Made by a program: the position numbers and the translations under genes
Notes under the pieces: model-generated
Database searches by the model: none
What the model was told of the DNA's origin: nothing
What the model saw: only the letters and a program-made list of their open reading frames with translations
In this document: piece after piece, positions 46,765 through 56,337 of the stretch
Position numbering within the stretch: the stretch's first letter is position 1
How the letters are laid out: each line of letters begins with the position of its first letter
DNA from: [Mycobacterium] stephanolepidis
GTDB taxonomy: Bacteria > Actinomycetota > Actinomycetes > Mycobacteriales > Mycobacteriaceae
Assembly: GCF_002356335.1 (NCBI RefSeq)
Contig: NZ_AP018165.1
Span: forward strand, 3,286,001 to 3,350,000
Length of the DNA stretch: 64,000 nt
Reading direction: 5' to 3'

Positions 46765-46783
46765 TTAGGTAAGCCAATGCTAA
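46765..46783 (+). promoter_or_regulatory. IdeR box-like operator upstream of the PPE gene
   Basis: TTAGGTAAGCCAATGCTAA matches the IdeR consensus at 14 of 19 positions, with an intact TTAGGT left arm and CTAA right end. It lies 131 bp before the PPE start and 120 bp after irtB, suggesting the PPE gene has its own iron-controlled promoter. Confidence 0.6.
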
Positions 46784-46839
46784 TTTACTCGCGCTGATGC
46801 GTTGTCGGGCGAGCCTTCAAATCATGGAAAGGCTGTAAG

Positions 46840-46908
46840 TTGAGCAATCAGGAACGGGCAGTTCAGCCCGAACCCAGCAAGGCCGAGCACATGAGCGCCG
46901 GGGGTTAG
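46840..46908 (+). CDS. Possible 22-aa leader peptide or small protein before the PPE gene
   Basis: TTG 46840 is preceded at seven bases by GGAAAGG and opens a hydrophilic 22-residue frame ([12 protein letters not shown], then [10 protein letters not shown]) that stops 5 nt before the PPE start. The spacing allows translational coupling with the PPE gene. It has no PE signature and no cysteine or histidine series that would suggest a metal sensor. It could be a leader that tunes PPE translation, or chance. Confidence 0.35.
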   Translation: MSNQERAVQPEPSKAEHMSAGG

Positions 46909-46913
46909 CGGGG

Positions 46914-48446
46914 ATGTCGGCGCCCATATGGATGGCGTTTCCCCCGGAAGTACATTCGGCACTGCTCAGCGCTGGCCCAGGCCCCGGCCCGATGCTGGCT
47001 TCCGCAGCGCAGTGGCAAGCACTATCGACCGAGTACGCCACGGCAGCAACGGAGTTGACCCAGCTGCTGGGCTCGGCCGCAGCAGGGGCATGGCAGGGGC
47101 CCAGCGCCGCCCAATATGTGGCCAGCCATGCGCCCTACTTGACTTGGCTGACTCAGCAGAGCGCAGCGAGCGCCTCCAACGCAGCACTGCAGGAAGCAAG
47201 CGCCGCGGCCTACACCACAGCCTTGGCGGCCATGCCGACCTTGCCCGAATTGGCGATGAACCACACGATTCACGGCATCTTGTTGGGCACAAACTTCTTT
47301 GGGATCAACACGATCCCACTCGCGCTCAACGAGGCCGACTATCTGCGCATGTGGGTACAGGCTGCCACCACCATGGGTGTCTACCAAGGGGTTTCGAGCA
47401 CCGCGGTGGCGTCGGCGCCTCCGGCGACTCCTTCTCCGCCCATCATGGAGCCCGCCGGCCTGATGTTGCGCATGGCTGACATGTCCGGACTCGCAGCACA
47501 GGCTCAAGCCGCGGAATCCGGTTCGGCGTTGGACAGCAGCAACAGCGTCATCGATCAGCTGATGGATTTCTTCCGCGACCCGCTGGGCACGCTGATCCGA
47601 ATCATCGGAGATTTCATCCGCAACCCGGGGGCCGCATTGGCCACCTGGCTGCCGTTCCTGCTGGTACTCGCTTCAATGACGTACGTGCTATTCGCACAGG
47701 TGTTTTGGCTGTTCTGGGCAGCATTGCTCTCAGCACCACTGTGGCTGCCGCTACTGATCTTGGCGGCCTGGCAGTATCTGCAGCCCCCCGCCGTCGAGGC
47801 ACCGGCCGATGAAGTTCAGCCTGAGCTCCGCAATACCGCCCCCGTGCAGCGCGAGCACATTGAGTCCCTTCCTGCGATCGCGTTGGCGCCCACGGGCGTT
47901 CCGGTACCGACTGGAACGGCACCTGCACCATCGGCCCCGGCTCCGGCTCCGGCCCCCACCACCGCCACCGCGGCGTTTACGCCTTACCTCGTCGGCGTGA
48001 GACCCGAAGAACCACCAGCCGTTCGTTTCGGACCGACCCTCAACGAGGGCAGCAAGGCCCAGGCCCCGGCCTCCGGAATCTCTGCGGCAGCCGCCGCGGC
48101 GGCATCTGCCCGCTCGCGAGCCCGGCGCAAACGTGGTGCACGAGTGAAAGACCCAGCACCGCAGTACATGGACATGAATGTGACCGTCGACGCCGATTTC
48201 GGCGAGCCGCCGAGATCCACGCAAAGCCAAAGCACCGCGTCAACCCGCGGCACGGGACACCTCGGGTTGGCCGGCACCATCTCGAAGACCACCGCCGCCC
48301 CCACGGCGGCCGGGCTCGTCGCCCGCGAAAACGTCGGCAACGACACCGGTGCGATGGATGGCACCAGGACGACACCCATGCTCCCCACCACATGGAGCAC
48401 AGATCCCGATGAAACCCCCTCTCCGCCAACACCGGATGAGCACTGA
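46914..48446 (+). CDS. PPE-family protein, PPE4-like, iron-regulated
   Basis: The 510-aa protein opens with [19 protein letters not shown], the PPE motif at residues 10-12, followed by the family WxG turn (AWQG) and AMPTLPEL / [16 protein letters not shown]. These, and the end segment [15 protein letters not shown], closely resemble PPE4 of the ESX-3 locus as I recall it. The middle holds a hydrophobic hairpin (about 245-285), then an Ala/Pro-rich linker and a basic patch ([10 protein letters not shown]). No PE partner gene adjoins it, so it may use the ESX-3 PE protein or act alone. Position after irtAB and its own IdeR-like box point to siderophore-iron passage through the outer envelope. 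Confidence 0.87.
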   Translation: MSAPIWMAFPPEVHSALLSAGPGPGPMLASAAQWQALSTEYATAATELTQLLGSAAAGAWQGPSAAQYVASHAPYLTWLTQQSAASASNAALQEASAAAYTTALAAMPTLPELAMNHTIHGILLGTNFFGINTIPLALNEADYLRMWVQAATTMGVYQGVSSTAVASAPPATPSPPIMEPAGLMLRMADMSGLAAQAQAAESGSALDSSNSVIDQLMDFFRDPLGTLIRIIGDFIRNPGAALATWLPFLLVLASMTYVLFAQVFWLFWAALLSAPLWLPLLILAAWQYLQPPAVEAPADEVQPELRNTAPVQREHIESLPAIALAPTGVPVPTGTAPAPSAPAPAPAPTTATAAFTPYLVGVRPEEPPAVRFGPTLNEGSKAQAPASGISAAAAAAASARSRARRKRGARVKDPAPQYMDMNVTVDADFGEPPRSTQSQSTASTRGTGHLGLAGTISKTTAAPTAAGLVARENVGNDTGAMDGTRTTPMLPTTWSTDPDETPSPPTPDEH

Positions 48447-48487
48447 CAGGGGCTTCAACTGATCGTCAGCGTGCGCGTTGCGCCGAC

Positions 48488-48928
48488 TCAGCGGCGTGAT
48501 TTGAGAAGCTTCATGGTCAGCCGCGAGTCAACGCGGGCGATCGCCGGGTCGCCCATGAGCTTGATGCTCAACCACTGCTCATAGGCCGCTAGGTCGGCGG
48601 TCTGCACCCGGATGAAGTAGTCGGGAATACCGAACATGCGCCTGAGTTCGGCGACTTCGTCCATCGCGACTAGGCGCTCCTCGAAAGACGCCACAGTGGC
48701 GAGGTCTTTGGCCACGAGATCGGCGTAGATGATCACCTCGAAGTCGCGCCCCAGTGCCGCTGGATTCACCAACGCGGTGTAGCCGGTGATGACGCCCTCG
48801 GCCTCCAAACGGCGGACGCGTCGCAAGCACGGGGCCGGGGTGAGGCCGACTCGGTCAGCCAACTCCTGATTCGTCAGGCGACCGCTAACCTGCAGCTGAT
48901 CGATTATTGCGTGATCAAGCCTGTCCAT
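48488..48928 (-). CDS. Lrp/AsnC-family transcriptional regulator
   Basis: The 146-aa protein has an N-terminal helix-turn-helix (DHAIIDQLQVSGRLTNQELA, then DRVGLTPAPCLRRVRRLE) and a C-terminal RAM ligand-binding domain. ATG 48928 gives MDRLDHAIID, the usual Lrp start. It is divergent from azlC-azlD, a branched-chain amino acid exporter, with 79 bp between; this is the classic Lrp-azl arrangement, so leucine or a related amino acid is the probable effector. An inverted repeat between the genes is a candidate binding site. Confidence 0.88.
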   Translation of the reverse strand: MDRLDHAIIDQLQVSGRLTNQELADRVGLTPAPCLRRVRRLEAEGVITGYTALVNPAALGRDFEVIIYADLVAKDLATVASFEERLVAMDEVAELRRMFGIPDYFIRVQTADLAAYEQWLSIKLMGDPAIARVDSRLTMKLLKSRR

Positions 48929-48934
48929 GCATCT

Positions 48935-48967
48935 ATATTGCCGTAATGACTCCCTTATGAGCAATAT
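48935..48967. promoter_or_regulatory. Inverted repeat between lrp-like gene and azlC (candidate Lrp operator)
   Basis: ATATTGC (48935-48941) is repeated in inverse as GCAATAT (48961-48967), arms 26 bp apart centre to centre. It occupies the short divergent promoter of the regulator and exporter genes, where an Lrp site would be expected. Confidence 0.45.
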
Positions 48968-49007
48968 GCACAATCATCATGCTCGCGTGCCGCTCTATGA
49001 TTGCTGC

Positions 49008-49736
49008 ATGAATCAGGAGGTGTTGCCGCCGCAGTCTCGACACCGGGATGAGCTGGTCAAAGCAGTCAGCCACGCTGGTGTTGTCTGGGCGGGGTTGTTT
49101 GCCCTCGGTATCGGATTAGGCGTCGTGGTCACCTCTCACGGGCTCCCCTGGTGGCTGGCACCGATCATCTCCGGAGTCCTGTTCGCCGGCTCGGTCGAGT
49201 TCATCTTGATCGGCATGCTGTCCGCGGGCGCATCAGTGCCGGCCATAGCGCTGACGACATTCCTGGTGAATTCCCGCCATCTCTTCTACGGGATGTCATT
49301 CCCCCTTGACCGAGTCGCCAGCCGACTGGGCAAGTCGTACAGCATGTTCGCGCTATGTGACGAGGCCTACGCATTGATCACCGCGCTGGACCACCGGGCG
49401 TTGAGCTCGCGCCGGATTCTGTGGACCCAATGCGGTCTGCACCTTTCGTGGGTTGCCGGGGCGACCACCGGCGGTCTCGCCGGAGCCTCCTTCCTCAGCG
49501 GACTGAAGGGGCTGGATTTCGTGCTCATCGCCATGTTCTTGGTGCTCGTTCTTGACACCTACCGTTTGCGGCCGGATATCCCGGGTATCGCGCTCGCGAT
49601 GGTGGCGGCACTCGCGGCACTGGCGATCGCCCCTGGCGCGATGATTCTCGTGGCCATGTGCTGTTACACCGTCACTCTTGTTGTCCGGCACCACCTCAGC
49701 CGTTCCGGTACGGAAGACCGGGCAGGCCATGCCTGA
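49008..49736 (+). CDS. azlC: Branched-chain amino acid exporter large subunit AzlC
   Basis: The 242-aa membrane protein has the AzlC pattern (GLFALGIGLGVV early, GSVEFILIGML, VNSRHLFYGMSF, CDEAYALI). ATG 49008 is chosen because the homologous part starts soon after and longer versions run into the operator region. AzlC and AzlD (next gene, 8-bp overlap) together export branched-chain amino acids or analogues such as azaleucine. It is divergent from the Lrp-type regulator. Confidence 0.88.
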   Translation: MNQEVLPPQSRHRDELVKAVSHAGVVWAGLFALGIGLGVVVTSHGLPWWLAPIISGVLFAGSVEFILIGMLSAGASVPAIALTTFLVNSRHLFYGMSFPLDRVASRLGKSYSMFALCDEAYALITALDHRALSSRRILWTQCGLHLSWVAGATTGGLAGASFLSGLKGLDFVLIAMFLVLVLDTYRLRPDIPGIALAMVAALAALAIAPGAMILVAMCCYTVTLVVRHHLSRSGTEDRAGHA

Positions 49737-50052
49737 ACCCGCTTACATCGCGGTGGCTTTGGCCTCGGCCGTGGTGATCACCTTCGCCTTGCGGGCTCTA
49801 CCCTTCGCCGCGCGAAACGCCATCAAGAACAGCGAGCTGGCTGCCGACCTGGGACGCTGGATTCCACTGGGCGCCACCGCCATCCTTGCCGTGTATTGCC
49901 TTTCGACGATCAACCTGGCGGGACCGTCCCACGGCGCCGGGCCCATCGTCGGCGTTGTCACGACTGTGGGCATACATCTCTGGCGACGCAACGCGGTGCT
50001 CAGCATCGTGGTCGGCACCCTCGCCTGCCTGATCATCACCAACCTGAACTAA
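49729..50052 (+). CDS. azlD: Branched-chain amino acid exporter small subunit AzlD
   Basis: The 107-aa protein has about four membrane spans, beginning YIAVALASAVVITFALRALPF, the AzlD signature with the conserved TFALRALPF. It starts at ATG 49729 inside the end of azlC (8-bp overlap), so the two are coupled. It is required together with AzlC for export. Confidence 0.86.
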   Translation: MPEPAYIAVALASAVVITFALRALPFAARNAIKNSELAADLGRWIPLGATAILAVYCLSTINLAGPSHGAGPIVGVVTTVGIHLWRRNAVLSIVVGTLACLIITNLN

Positions 50053-50057
50053 GCGTC

Positions 50058-50711
50058 CTACATCTCAGATTCCGGCAACGGTCGCAACTCCGTCGGTGCG
50101 GCTAGCGCGTGAGAGAAGAAGCTGACGATGTCGTCGATGAGATCCTGCTCTCCGTCGCCTTGCGCCAGGCCATATTTGGCGGCGAGATGGGTCCTGCCCA
50201 ACACATGCATGAGGGACATTCCCAACATTGTCTCTACCCGAAAGGCGATCACCGGCAAAGGTACCTCCGGGAGTAGCGGGATCAGCGCGGTGACCATCTG
50301 GCCTATTCCCGACTGGACGATGTCTTCCCTTGTTGGTTCGAACCGCTCATCGCCGCCGAGCCGGGGTTTGATCCCGAGTTCGACGAACAGCGCGATCTGT
50401 TGAGGACTCGCACGCACCTGCGGCCCCAAGAAGGCCTCGACAAGATCCTCGATTCTGTGCCCCGGAGTTCCGGCCACCTCGGTGAGCCGGCGACTGCGCT
50501 CAACCAAAGCCGGCTCCATGATCCGCATCATGAGCGCGCGTAAGAGCGCGTCCTTGCTCCCGAAGGTGTAATTGACGGCATTGACATTCATTCCGGCCAG
50601 GCCCGTCACCCGGCGTATGGACAGGCCCGCGACTCCGTCTTCGAACAGCACCTGTTCGGTGGCCTCTAGCAGCCTGGTGCGGGCATCCGGTTGTTCCACC
50701 CGCCCATTCAA
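50058..50711 (-). CDS. TetR-family regulator
   Basis: This is a 217-aa protein with an N-terminal helix-turn-helix (ARTRLLEATEQVLFEDG, LSIRRVTGLAGMNVNAVNYTF, then GSKDALLRAL) and a large ligand-binding domain that includes a TetR C-terminal segment. The start is uncertain: TTG 50711 or GTG 50699, neither with a clear ribosome site. It lies 37 bp downstream of a flavoprotein monooxygenase gene in the same direction, so it probably controls that gene; an inverted repeat upstream of the monooxygenase (52154-52179) is a candidate operator. Confidence 0.82.
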   Translation of the reverse strand: MNGRVEQPDARTRLLEATEQVLFEDGVAGLSIRRVTGLAGMNVNAVNYTFGSKDALLRALMMRIMEPALVERSRRLTEVAGTPGHRIEDLVEAFLGPQVRASPQQIALFVELGIKPRLGGDERFEPTREDIVQSGIGQMVTALIPLLPEVPLPVIAFRVETMLGMSLMHVLGRTHLAAKYGLAQGDGEQDLIDDIVSFFSHALAAPTELRPLPESEM

Positions 50712-50748
50712 ACATCGTCAGGGTAGTAACTAGATCGAGCTGCACGTC

Positions 50749-52140
50749 TTATCCCGCTTCGGGCACCGAGAACTCGGGCTCGAAAACATCCGGCACGCCC
50801 CGTCGCGGTGGTAACACGGGCAGTTCCCGGTATCGCCGCGCACCGAGCCAATGCCCGGGATGGGCAAGTGCAAGTCGCGTTATCTGACGTACCTGCCACC
50901 TCGCCGCCTTGATCGTCGGCGCAAGCTGACTCGGATGTCTGACAACCGCTGCGGCGACGTACGCAGCCAGCCGCGACGCGTCCCGTAGACGAACGGCACC
51001 GTGCGGCTTGACGGTACGCGGCAAGATCGCCTCCAGTACGCGCTCGACGGCAGCATCGCTCTTTCCCAGCGCCCGGAAAGCGGAGTCGGTAATCGCGGGC
51101 GGATTAGTCAACTCGCCTAGGGTCGCTGCAGCCCAATACATTTCCAGCGCATCAGCGTCGCGCCATTGCCACCAACTCCGCAGCTCGTCATCGATGGTGC
51201 CGCCACCCAGACCGACCGCAATGCGGGCGGCCAGCGATTCACTCTGGCGGAACGCATCGGCCATGCCCTGCCCCGGTGCGGGATCCTTGAAGCGACCGGC
51301 ATCCCCCACGAGCACCCAGCCAGGTCCGGCCGCAGTGCGGAAGTAGCCGTGCCAGTGCCGCAGGATGCGCAACGGCCCCCGCCGCGTCGCCCCCGTGACC
51401 GCCTCGGCCATCTCGGGCCAACGTGCCAGCGCGGCATCGAAGTTCGCGTAACGGTCCGCCAGAAAGGCATCGGCCTTGGCCATCGGTGTACCCATCATGG
51501 CGATGTAGATGCCGTTATCCAACGGAAGCGCGATGCCGTTCCCCTCCCCTACTCGACCCATCACCAGGTCATACGGAGGGGTCGCACCCTCGTAGAAAGA
51601 CCACGTAGGCATGTACGATCCCGGTGTAGTCAAATACTCCTGCGCCCCAACGTATTCGGCCATCCGAGAATGCTGCCCGTCGGCACCAACCACCAGGTTC
51701 GCATAGACCGATCCTCCTCGCGTTTCAACTCCGACCACCCGCCCCCTATCCGTGAGAACACCGTCGACAAGGCATCCGGTGCGAATCTCGACACCCGCGC
51801 GGGCGGCGTGCTCGACAAGAATCAGGTCGAATGTCTCGCGCCGAATGCCGAGCATCACCCCGATGACCGCAGGGTCCGGCCGGGTGGCCACCGCCACGTC
51901 GTTGCTGCGCAATCGCACTGTACGCAGCGGCATCGCCCCTGCGTCCACGACGTCGTCGAGCACACCCAAACGCTCCAAAACTGCTGTGCCGCTGGGCGTG
52001 AAAAGGTGCGTCGAAGCCTTGTCCGCGGGGAATCGGGCCTTATCGAGCAAGCACACCGAGAGCCCCTGCCGTGCCAGCTGAATGGCGAGCGAGGCACCAG
52101 CACATCGTGCGCCGACGATCGCCACGTCGAACTTGTCCAT
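50749..52140 (-). CDS. FAD-dependent monooxygenase/geranylgeranyl-reductase-like flavoprotein
   Basis: The 463-aa protein has an N-terminal FAD-binding Rossmann motif (VAIVGARCAGASLA) and the second FAD motif GDAGRFKDPAPGQGMADAF typical of PF01494-type monooxygenases. ATG 52140 has GGAGGG six bases upstream. Substrates of such enzymes vary from aromatics to isoprenoids, and nothing here narrows it. It is not an ornithine/lysine N-hydroxylase, so it does not supply the missing step of the siderophore pathway. It shares an operon with the TetR gene. Confidence 0.78.
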   Translation of the reverse strand: MDKFDVAIVGARCAGASLAIQLARQGLSVCLLDKARFPADKASTHLFTPSGTAVLERLGVLDDVVDAGAMPLRTVRLRSNDVAVATRPDPAVIGVMLGIRRETFDLILVEHAARAGVEIRTGCLVDGVLTDRGRVVGVETRGGSVYANLVVGADGQHSRMAEYVGAQEYLTTPGSYMPTWSFYEGATPPYDLVMGRVGEGNGIALPLDNGIYIAMMGTPMAKADAFLADRYANFDAALARWPEMAEAVTGATRRGPLRILRHWHGYFRTAAGPGWVLVGDAGRFKDPAPGQGMADAFRQSESLAARIAVGLGGGTIDDELRSWWQWRDADALEMYWAAATLGELTNPPAITDSAFRALGKSDAAVERVLEAILPRTVKPHGAVRLRDASRLAAYVAAAVVRHPSQLAPTIKAARWQVRQITRLALAHPGHWLGARRYRELPVLPPRRGVPDVFEPEFSVPEAG

Positions 52141-52153
52141 CGACAACCCTCCA

Positions 52154-52179
52154 CCGACTAGACCGAATGGTGTAGTCGG
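52154..52179. promoter_or_regulatory. Inverted repeat upstream of the flavoprotein gene (candidate TetR operator)
   Basis: CCGACTA (52154-52160) pairs with TAGTCGG (52173-52179) across 12 bp, just upstream of the flavoprotein start. Position and symmetry fit a TetR-type site recognised by the regulator encoded in the same operon. Confidence 0.4.
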
Positions 52180-52224
52180 CTACGTTAACGAAACTGGACC
52201 AAATGTCAATATGGGCGCTCGCTC

Positions 52225-53261
<1,037 letters not shown>

Positions 53262-53340
53262 CTAACACGTTGCGTCTCTACCGTGAATGGGCGGCAAGGC
53301 CGTGACGTTTGCCACACCACACGGTCGGCGACTGTTGCCG

Positions 53341-53817
53341 TCACACCCGGGTGTACGCCGGCCCCTCCGGCAGCAGGTGCTTGTCGACGAGCTTGTGCCA
53401 GCGCCGCTGTCGATAGCGGAAGATCGCCGTCGCTCCCCTGGCTGCCAGCGCGGTGAGCGGCCCGGCATCGATGTCTATGGAGTCGCTGTACCGGCAGCGA
53501 CCGTCCCCGAGGGATTTCACATGAAGGGTGTGGTTCCAGGTGCGCAGAATGCCACCACGCTCGTTGGTGCGCACGGTATGGGTCTCCTCGTCGACCTCGA
53601 TCACGTGAATGGTGTGTCGGTACAACGGAATCAGATGCAACCCCCACAGCCATGCGGTGCCGATCTCACCCACCCGCATGGGGTCGGTGCGCCCCGTCAG
53701 CGCGGGAATGCCGAACAATCCACGGCACAGATACAGGAAGGTGCCGGCATATCGCATCGCACTCCACACCCGGTCGGCGTCGGTGGGAAGTTCAGTTTCC
53801 AGATAGACCGTCCGCAT
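53341..53817 (-). CDS. SRPBCC-family (START-like) protein
   Basis: The 158-aa protein starts at ATG 53817, which has GGAAGG eight bases upstream. The opening VYLETELPTDADRVWSAMRY is the typical first strand and helix of an SRPBCC ligand-binding cup; the late long helix is LTALAARGATAIFRYRQRRW. Such proteins bind lipids or aromatic ligands. It is divergent from a TetR regulator, with a perfect palindrome between them, so it is probably that regulator's target. No enzyme function can be assigned. Confidence 0.68.
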   Translation of the reverse strand: MRTVYLETELPTDADRVWSAMRYAGTFLYLCRGLFGIPALTGRTDPMRVGEIGTAWLWGLHLIPLYRHTIHVIEVDEETHTVRTNERGGILRTWNHTLHVKSLGDGRCRYSDSIDIDAGPLTALAARGATAIFRYRQRRWHKLVDKHLLPEGPAYTRV

Positions 53818-53855
53818 CTCATTTTCCTTCCATATATGCTGGTCAATCACTATTA

Positions 53856-53869
53856 TGAGTAATTACTCA
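53856..53869. promoter_or_regulatory. Perfect 14-bp palindrome between SRPBCC and tetR genes
   Basis: TGAGTAATTACTCA is fully self-complementary and sits in the 90-bp divergent promoter between the SRPBCC gene and a TetR gene. It is the best candidate operator for that TetR protein. Confidence 0.6.
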
Positions 53870-53907
53870 CATAAGCGGTACTCGCTTTCGGGGAAGGTGC
53901 CAACACC

Positions 53908-54519
53908 ATGCTCAACACCCGGCTACAGCCACGCAAGCAGCCACGACAGGACCGCGCAGGGGCCACCCGGCGGCGCATCCTCGATGCGGCTGCTCACGTT
54001 TTCGCCGACTTCGGTTACGCCGCCGGGACCACCAATCGCATCGCCGAGCGGGCCGATATCTCGATCGGCTCGCTGTATCAGTACTTCCCCAACAAGGACT
54101 CCATCCTCGTCGAGTTGATGACCGCGCACACCGAGGAAGGGTTCGCCCTCATCCAGCGGCATCTGTCTGCGGGACTGCCCAATTCGATCGAAGACACCCT
54201 GCGAGTCTTTATCAGGGCAGCCATCGACAACCATCGCGACAACCCACGGTTGCACCGGGTGCTCTTTGAAGAGGCGCCGCGCCCACCCGAGTTCCTGGCC
54301 ATGCTGCACCGGTCGGAAGATGCCGTCGTCGCTGCGGCCGAGACGCTCCTGGCAACACACCCCGAGGTCCGGATAGCCGAAACAGCCATGGCGGCAAGGA
54401 TGGTGGTGGCGACCATCGAGTCACTGGTACACCGCCTGGTGGCCGGTCCACGGCCGGTCGATACGCAGCTGTTCGAGGACCAGCTGGTCGATATGTTGAC
54501 GCGGTACCTGACTCACTGA
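53908..54519 (+). CDS. TetR-family regulator
   Basis: The 203-aa protein has a clear helix-turn-helix (TRRRILDAAAHVFADFGYAA, TTNRIAERADISIGSLYQYF, then PNKDSIL) after a basic N-terminal arm (RLQPRKQPRQDRAGA). The ligand domain carries a TetR C-terminal pattern. GGGAAGG lies about ten bases before ATG 53908. The divergent SRPBCC gene and the palindrome in the shared promoter suggest autoregulation and control of that gene. It is convergent with the hydrolase genes, 3 bp apart. Confidence 0.85.
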   Translation: MLNTRLQPRKQPRQDRAGATRRRILDAAAHVFADFGYAAGTTNRIAERADISIGSLYQYFPNKDSILVELMTAHTEEGFALIQRHLSAGLPNSIEDTLRVFIRAAIDNHRDNPRLHRVLFEEAPRPPEFLAMLHRSEDAVVAAAETLLATHPEVRIAETAMAARMVVATIESLVHRLVAGPRPVDTQLFEDQLVDMLTRYLTH

Positions 54520-54522
54520 GGG

Positions 54523-55362
54523 TCAGTGCAAATGATCGGCGATCTGCCCCTGCTCACCAAACAACAGAGCATTCCACCTCGCGATGAGTTCGGTGTTGTC
54601 TACCTCATCGGGGTGAAAATCCTTGCGACTGTAGGACATCAATCGCCGGATCACCTCACGTGAGAAGAACGGCGAACGGAACAGCCGGATAGCACTTGGA
54701 AAGAAGATCCTGGGGTTGTAGAAGTCCCGATCCCGGAACAGCGAGATGAACGACGCACATGCGGCAAGGGTGAAGAACCCAAATGTGGTGAACCACATGA
54801 CCGATACCCGCATACGATTGGTTCCGCCGATGGCCTGGTAAACGTCGAACGCCACCGTGCGATGCTCAGACTCCTCCAGCGCGTGCCACAGCAGCATGGA
54901 ACGCACCTCTCCCTCACCCAGCATGTCCAAGGCCCGCTGATCTGTCAGCAAGGTCTCGGCGAGAATCGCGGTGTAATGCTCCAGCGCGGCTGTCATCGCA
55001 AGGCAGTACCGGGGAGACGAGAAGCGTGAGCGCGTTTCCAGAACCCTGCGGGTCGCCCGGTCGACAAACGCGGTCGGATAACCCATCTGCTGCAGCCGCT
55101 CGTTGAGGTCACGGTGCTCGCGGCTATGCGTGGCTTCCTGCCCGATGAAGCCTGCCACCTGCTTCTTGAGCACCGGATCGGTGAGCTGGTCGGCAACCGC
55201 GCGCACCGAACGAATCATGAAGGCCTCACCCTCGGGAAAGGCCGCCGAAAGCACTGACACCACATGACTCATGCCCAGGTCGTCCTGCACGTAGTGACGC
55301 CGCAGGGAACCGGCCGGATAGCGAAACCTGATCCGTCTGGTCTTGATCTCCCGCTCCACCAT
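54523..55362 (-). CDS. Predicted metal-dependent hydrolase (PF10118 type), copy 2
   Basis: The 279-aa protein starts at ATG 55362 (MVEREIKTRRIRFRY) after GAGG. Conserved His/Glu motifs suggest a ferritin-like or di-metal helical core: QEATHSREHRDLNERL, ALEHYTAILAETL and LWHALEESEHRTVAFDVY. A hydrophobic segment (about 200-225) may touch the membrane. It is a close paralogue of the gene 8 bp upstream; shared blocks include LLTDQRALDMLGEGEVRSML. The two arose by tandem duplication. The reaction is unknown despite the family name. Confidence 0.78.
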   Translation of the reverse strand: MVEREIKTRRIRFRYPAGSLRRHYVQDDLGMSHVVSVLSAAFPEGEAFMIRSVRAVADQLTDPVLKKQVAGFIGQEATHSREHRDLNERLQQMGYPTAFVDRATRRVLETRSRFSSPRYCLAMTAALEHYTAILAETLLTDQRALDMLGEGEVRSMLLWHALEESEHRTVAFDVYQAIGGTNRMRVSVMWFTTFGFFTLAACASFISLFRDRDFYNPRIFFPSAIRLFRSPFFSREVIRRLMSYSRKDFHPDEVDNTELIARWNALLFGEQGQIADHLH

Positions 55363-55370
55363 CACCTCGG

Positions 55371-56207
55371 CTAGTGCAGATGGCCGGTCAGCTGTCCGTT
55401 CTCCCCGAAGAGCTCGGCATGCCATTTCTCGATCAGTTCGGAATTGTCGGAGTCGTTGGGATGGAATCCCGGACGGTTGTACTCACCGATGCGGCGACGC
55501 ACCTCACGACTCAGGAACGGTAAGTGCCGCAACGCCGCAATGCTTTTCACCAAGCGAACCGGGTTGTAGGCGGCCTTATCACGCAGCAGCGAGATCACCG
55601 TCTCAAAGAATGTGGTGTAGATGAACGCGATGGTGGTGCGGCGCATCACCCAGATGCGTAGCCGCTCGCTACCACCGACGGCGCGGTAGACATCGAAGGT
55701 CACGCACCGGTGCTCGGCTTCCTCGAAGGCATGCCACAGCAGCATGGAACGCACCTCGCCCTCACCCAGCATGTCCAGGGCGCGCTGATCGGTCAGCAAG
55801 GTCTCGGCAAGGACCGCGGTGTAATGCTCCAACGCGGCTGTGACGGCCAAGGTGTAGATCGGCGGGTAATTCCGGGTCTGGAAGTTGAAAATGCGCCGAG
55901 CCAGCCGCTCCACGAACGCGGTGGGATACCCCATCTCCTGCAGGCGCTCGTTGAGTTCGCGATGTTCGCGCCCGTGTGTCATCTCCTGGCCGATGAACCC
56001 GGCCACCTGCTTTTTGAGCTCAGGATCGGTGATCTGGTCCGAGTAACGCCGGACCGACCGGATGAAGAACTCCTCACCCTCCGGAAACACCGCCGACAGC
56101 ATCGCCATCATGTGGCTAGACACCAGGTCACCTTGTACAAAATGACGATCCAGCGAACCAGGTTGGTAGCGAAACTTGATACGGCGGGTCTTGATCGGCC
56201 TGTCCAT
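55371..56207 (-). CDS. Predicted metal-dependent hydrolase (PF10118 type), copy 1
   Basis: The 278-aa protein starts at ATG 56207 (MDRPIKTRRIKFRY), aligned with its paralogue; the 75-codon upstream extension is antisense to the ArsR promoter region and has no family match. His/Glu motifs are QEMTHGREHRELNERL, ALEHYTAVLAETL and LWHAFEEAEHRCVTFDVY. It is the first gene of the two-gene operon and is divergent from an ArsR-led operon. The cellular role is unknown. Confidence 0.78.
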   Translation of the reverse strand: MDRPIKTRRIKFRYQPGSLDRHFVQGDLVSSHMMAMLSAVFPEGEEFFIRSVRRYSDQITDPELKKQVAGFIGQEMTHGREHRELNERLQEMGYPTAFVERLARRIFNFQTRNYPPIYTLAVTAALEHYTAVLAETLLTDQRALDMLGEGEVRSMLLWHAFEEAEHRCVTFDVYRAVGGSERLRIWVMRRTTIAFIYTTFFETVISLLRDKAAYNPVRLVKSIAALRHLPFLSREVRRRIGEYNRPGFHPNDSDNSELIEKWHAELFGENGQLTGHLH

Positions 56208-56303
56208 ACTCAGCTTCCCACTACCCCGCAATGACTGATTTCGGTCGGCATCGCCGACGCGCTCAGGGTACCGCAATCCGCTGATATTCCGAGGATTCCG
56301 GGC

Positions 56304-56331
56304 TTGACATATGCCTATATCGGTATATGTT
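56304..56331 (+). promoter_or_regulatory. ArsR operon promoter with overlapping operator
   Basis: A consensus -35 TTGACA (56304-56309) is followed after 16 bp by TATGTT (56326-56331). The inverted repeat ACATATGCC...GGTATATGT (56307-56330, 8 of 9 paired) fills the space between and over both boxes, the classical layout for ArsR autorepression. Transcription would start at about 56338, the A of the ArsR start codon, so the mRNA may be leaderless. Confidence 0.65.
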
Positions 56332-56337
56332 TCCTCC

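Noticed and set aside
46840..46908. PE partner of the PPE protein
   Set aside because: The frame encodes only 22 residues, with no Pro-Glu motif and no helical hairpin of PE length.
50749..52140. Flavoprotein as the missing ornithine N-hydroxylase
   Set aside because: Its motifs are those of PF01494/geranylgeranyl-reductase-like enzymes; the NADPH site layout of N-hydroxylating monooxygenases is not seen, and it belongs to a TetR operon.
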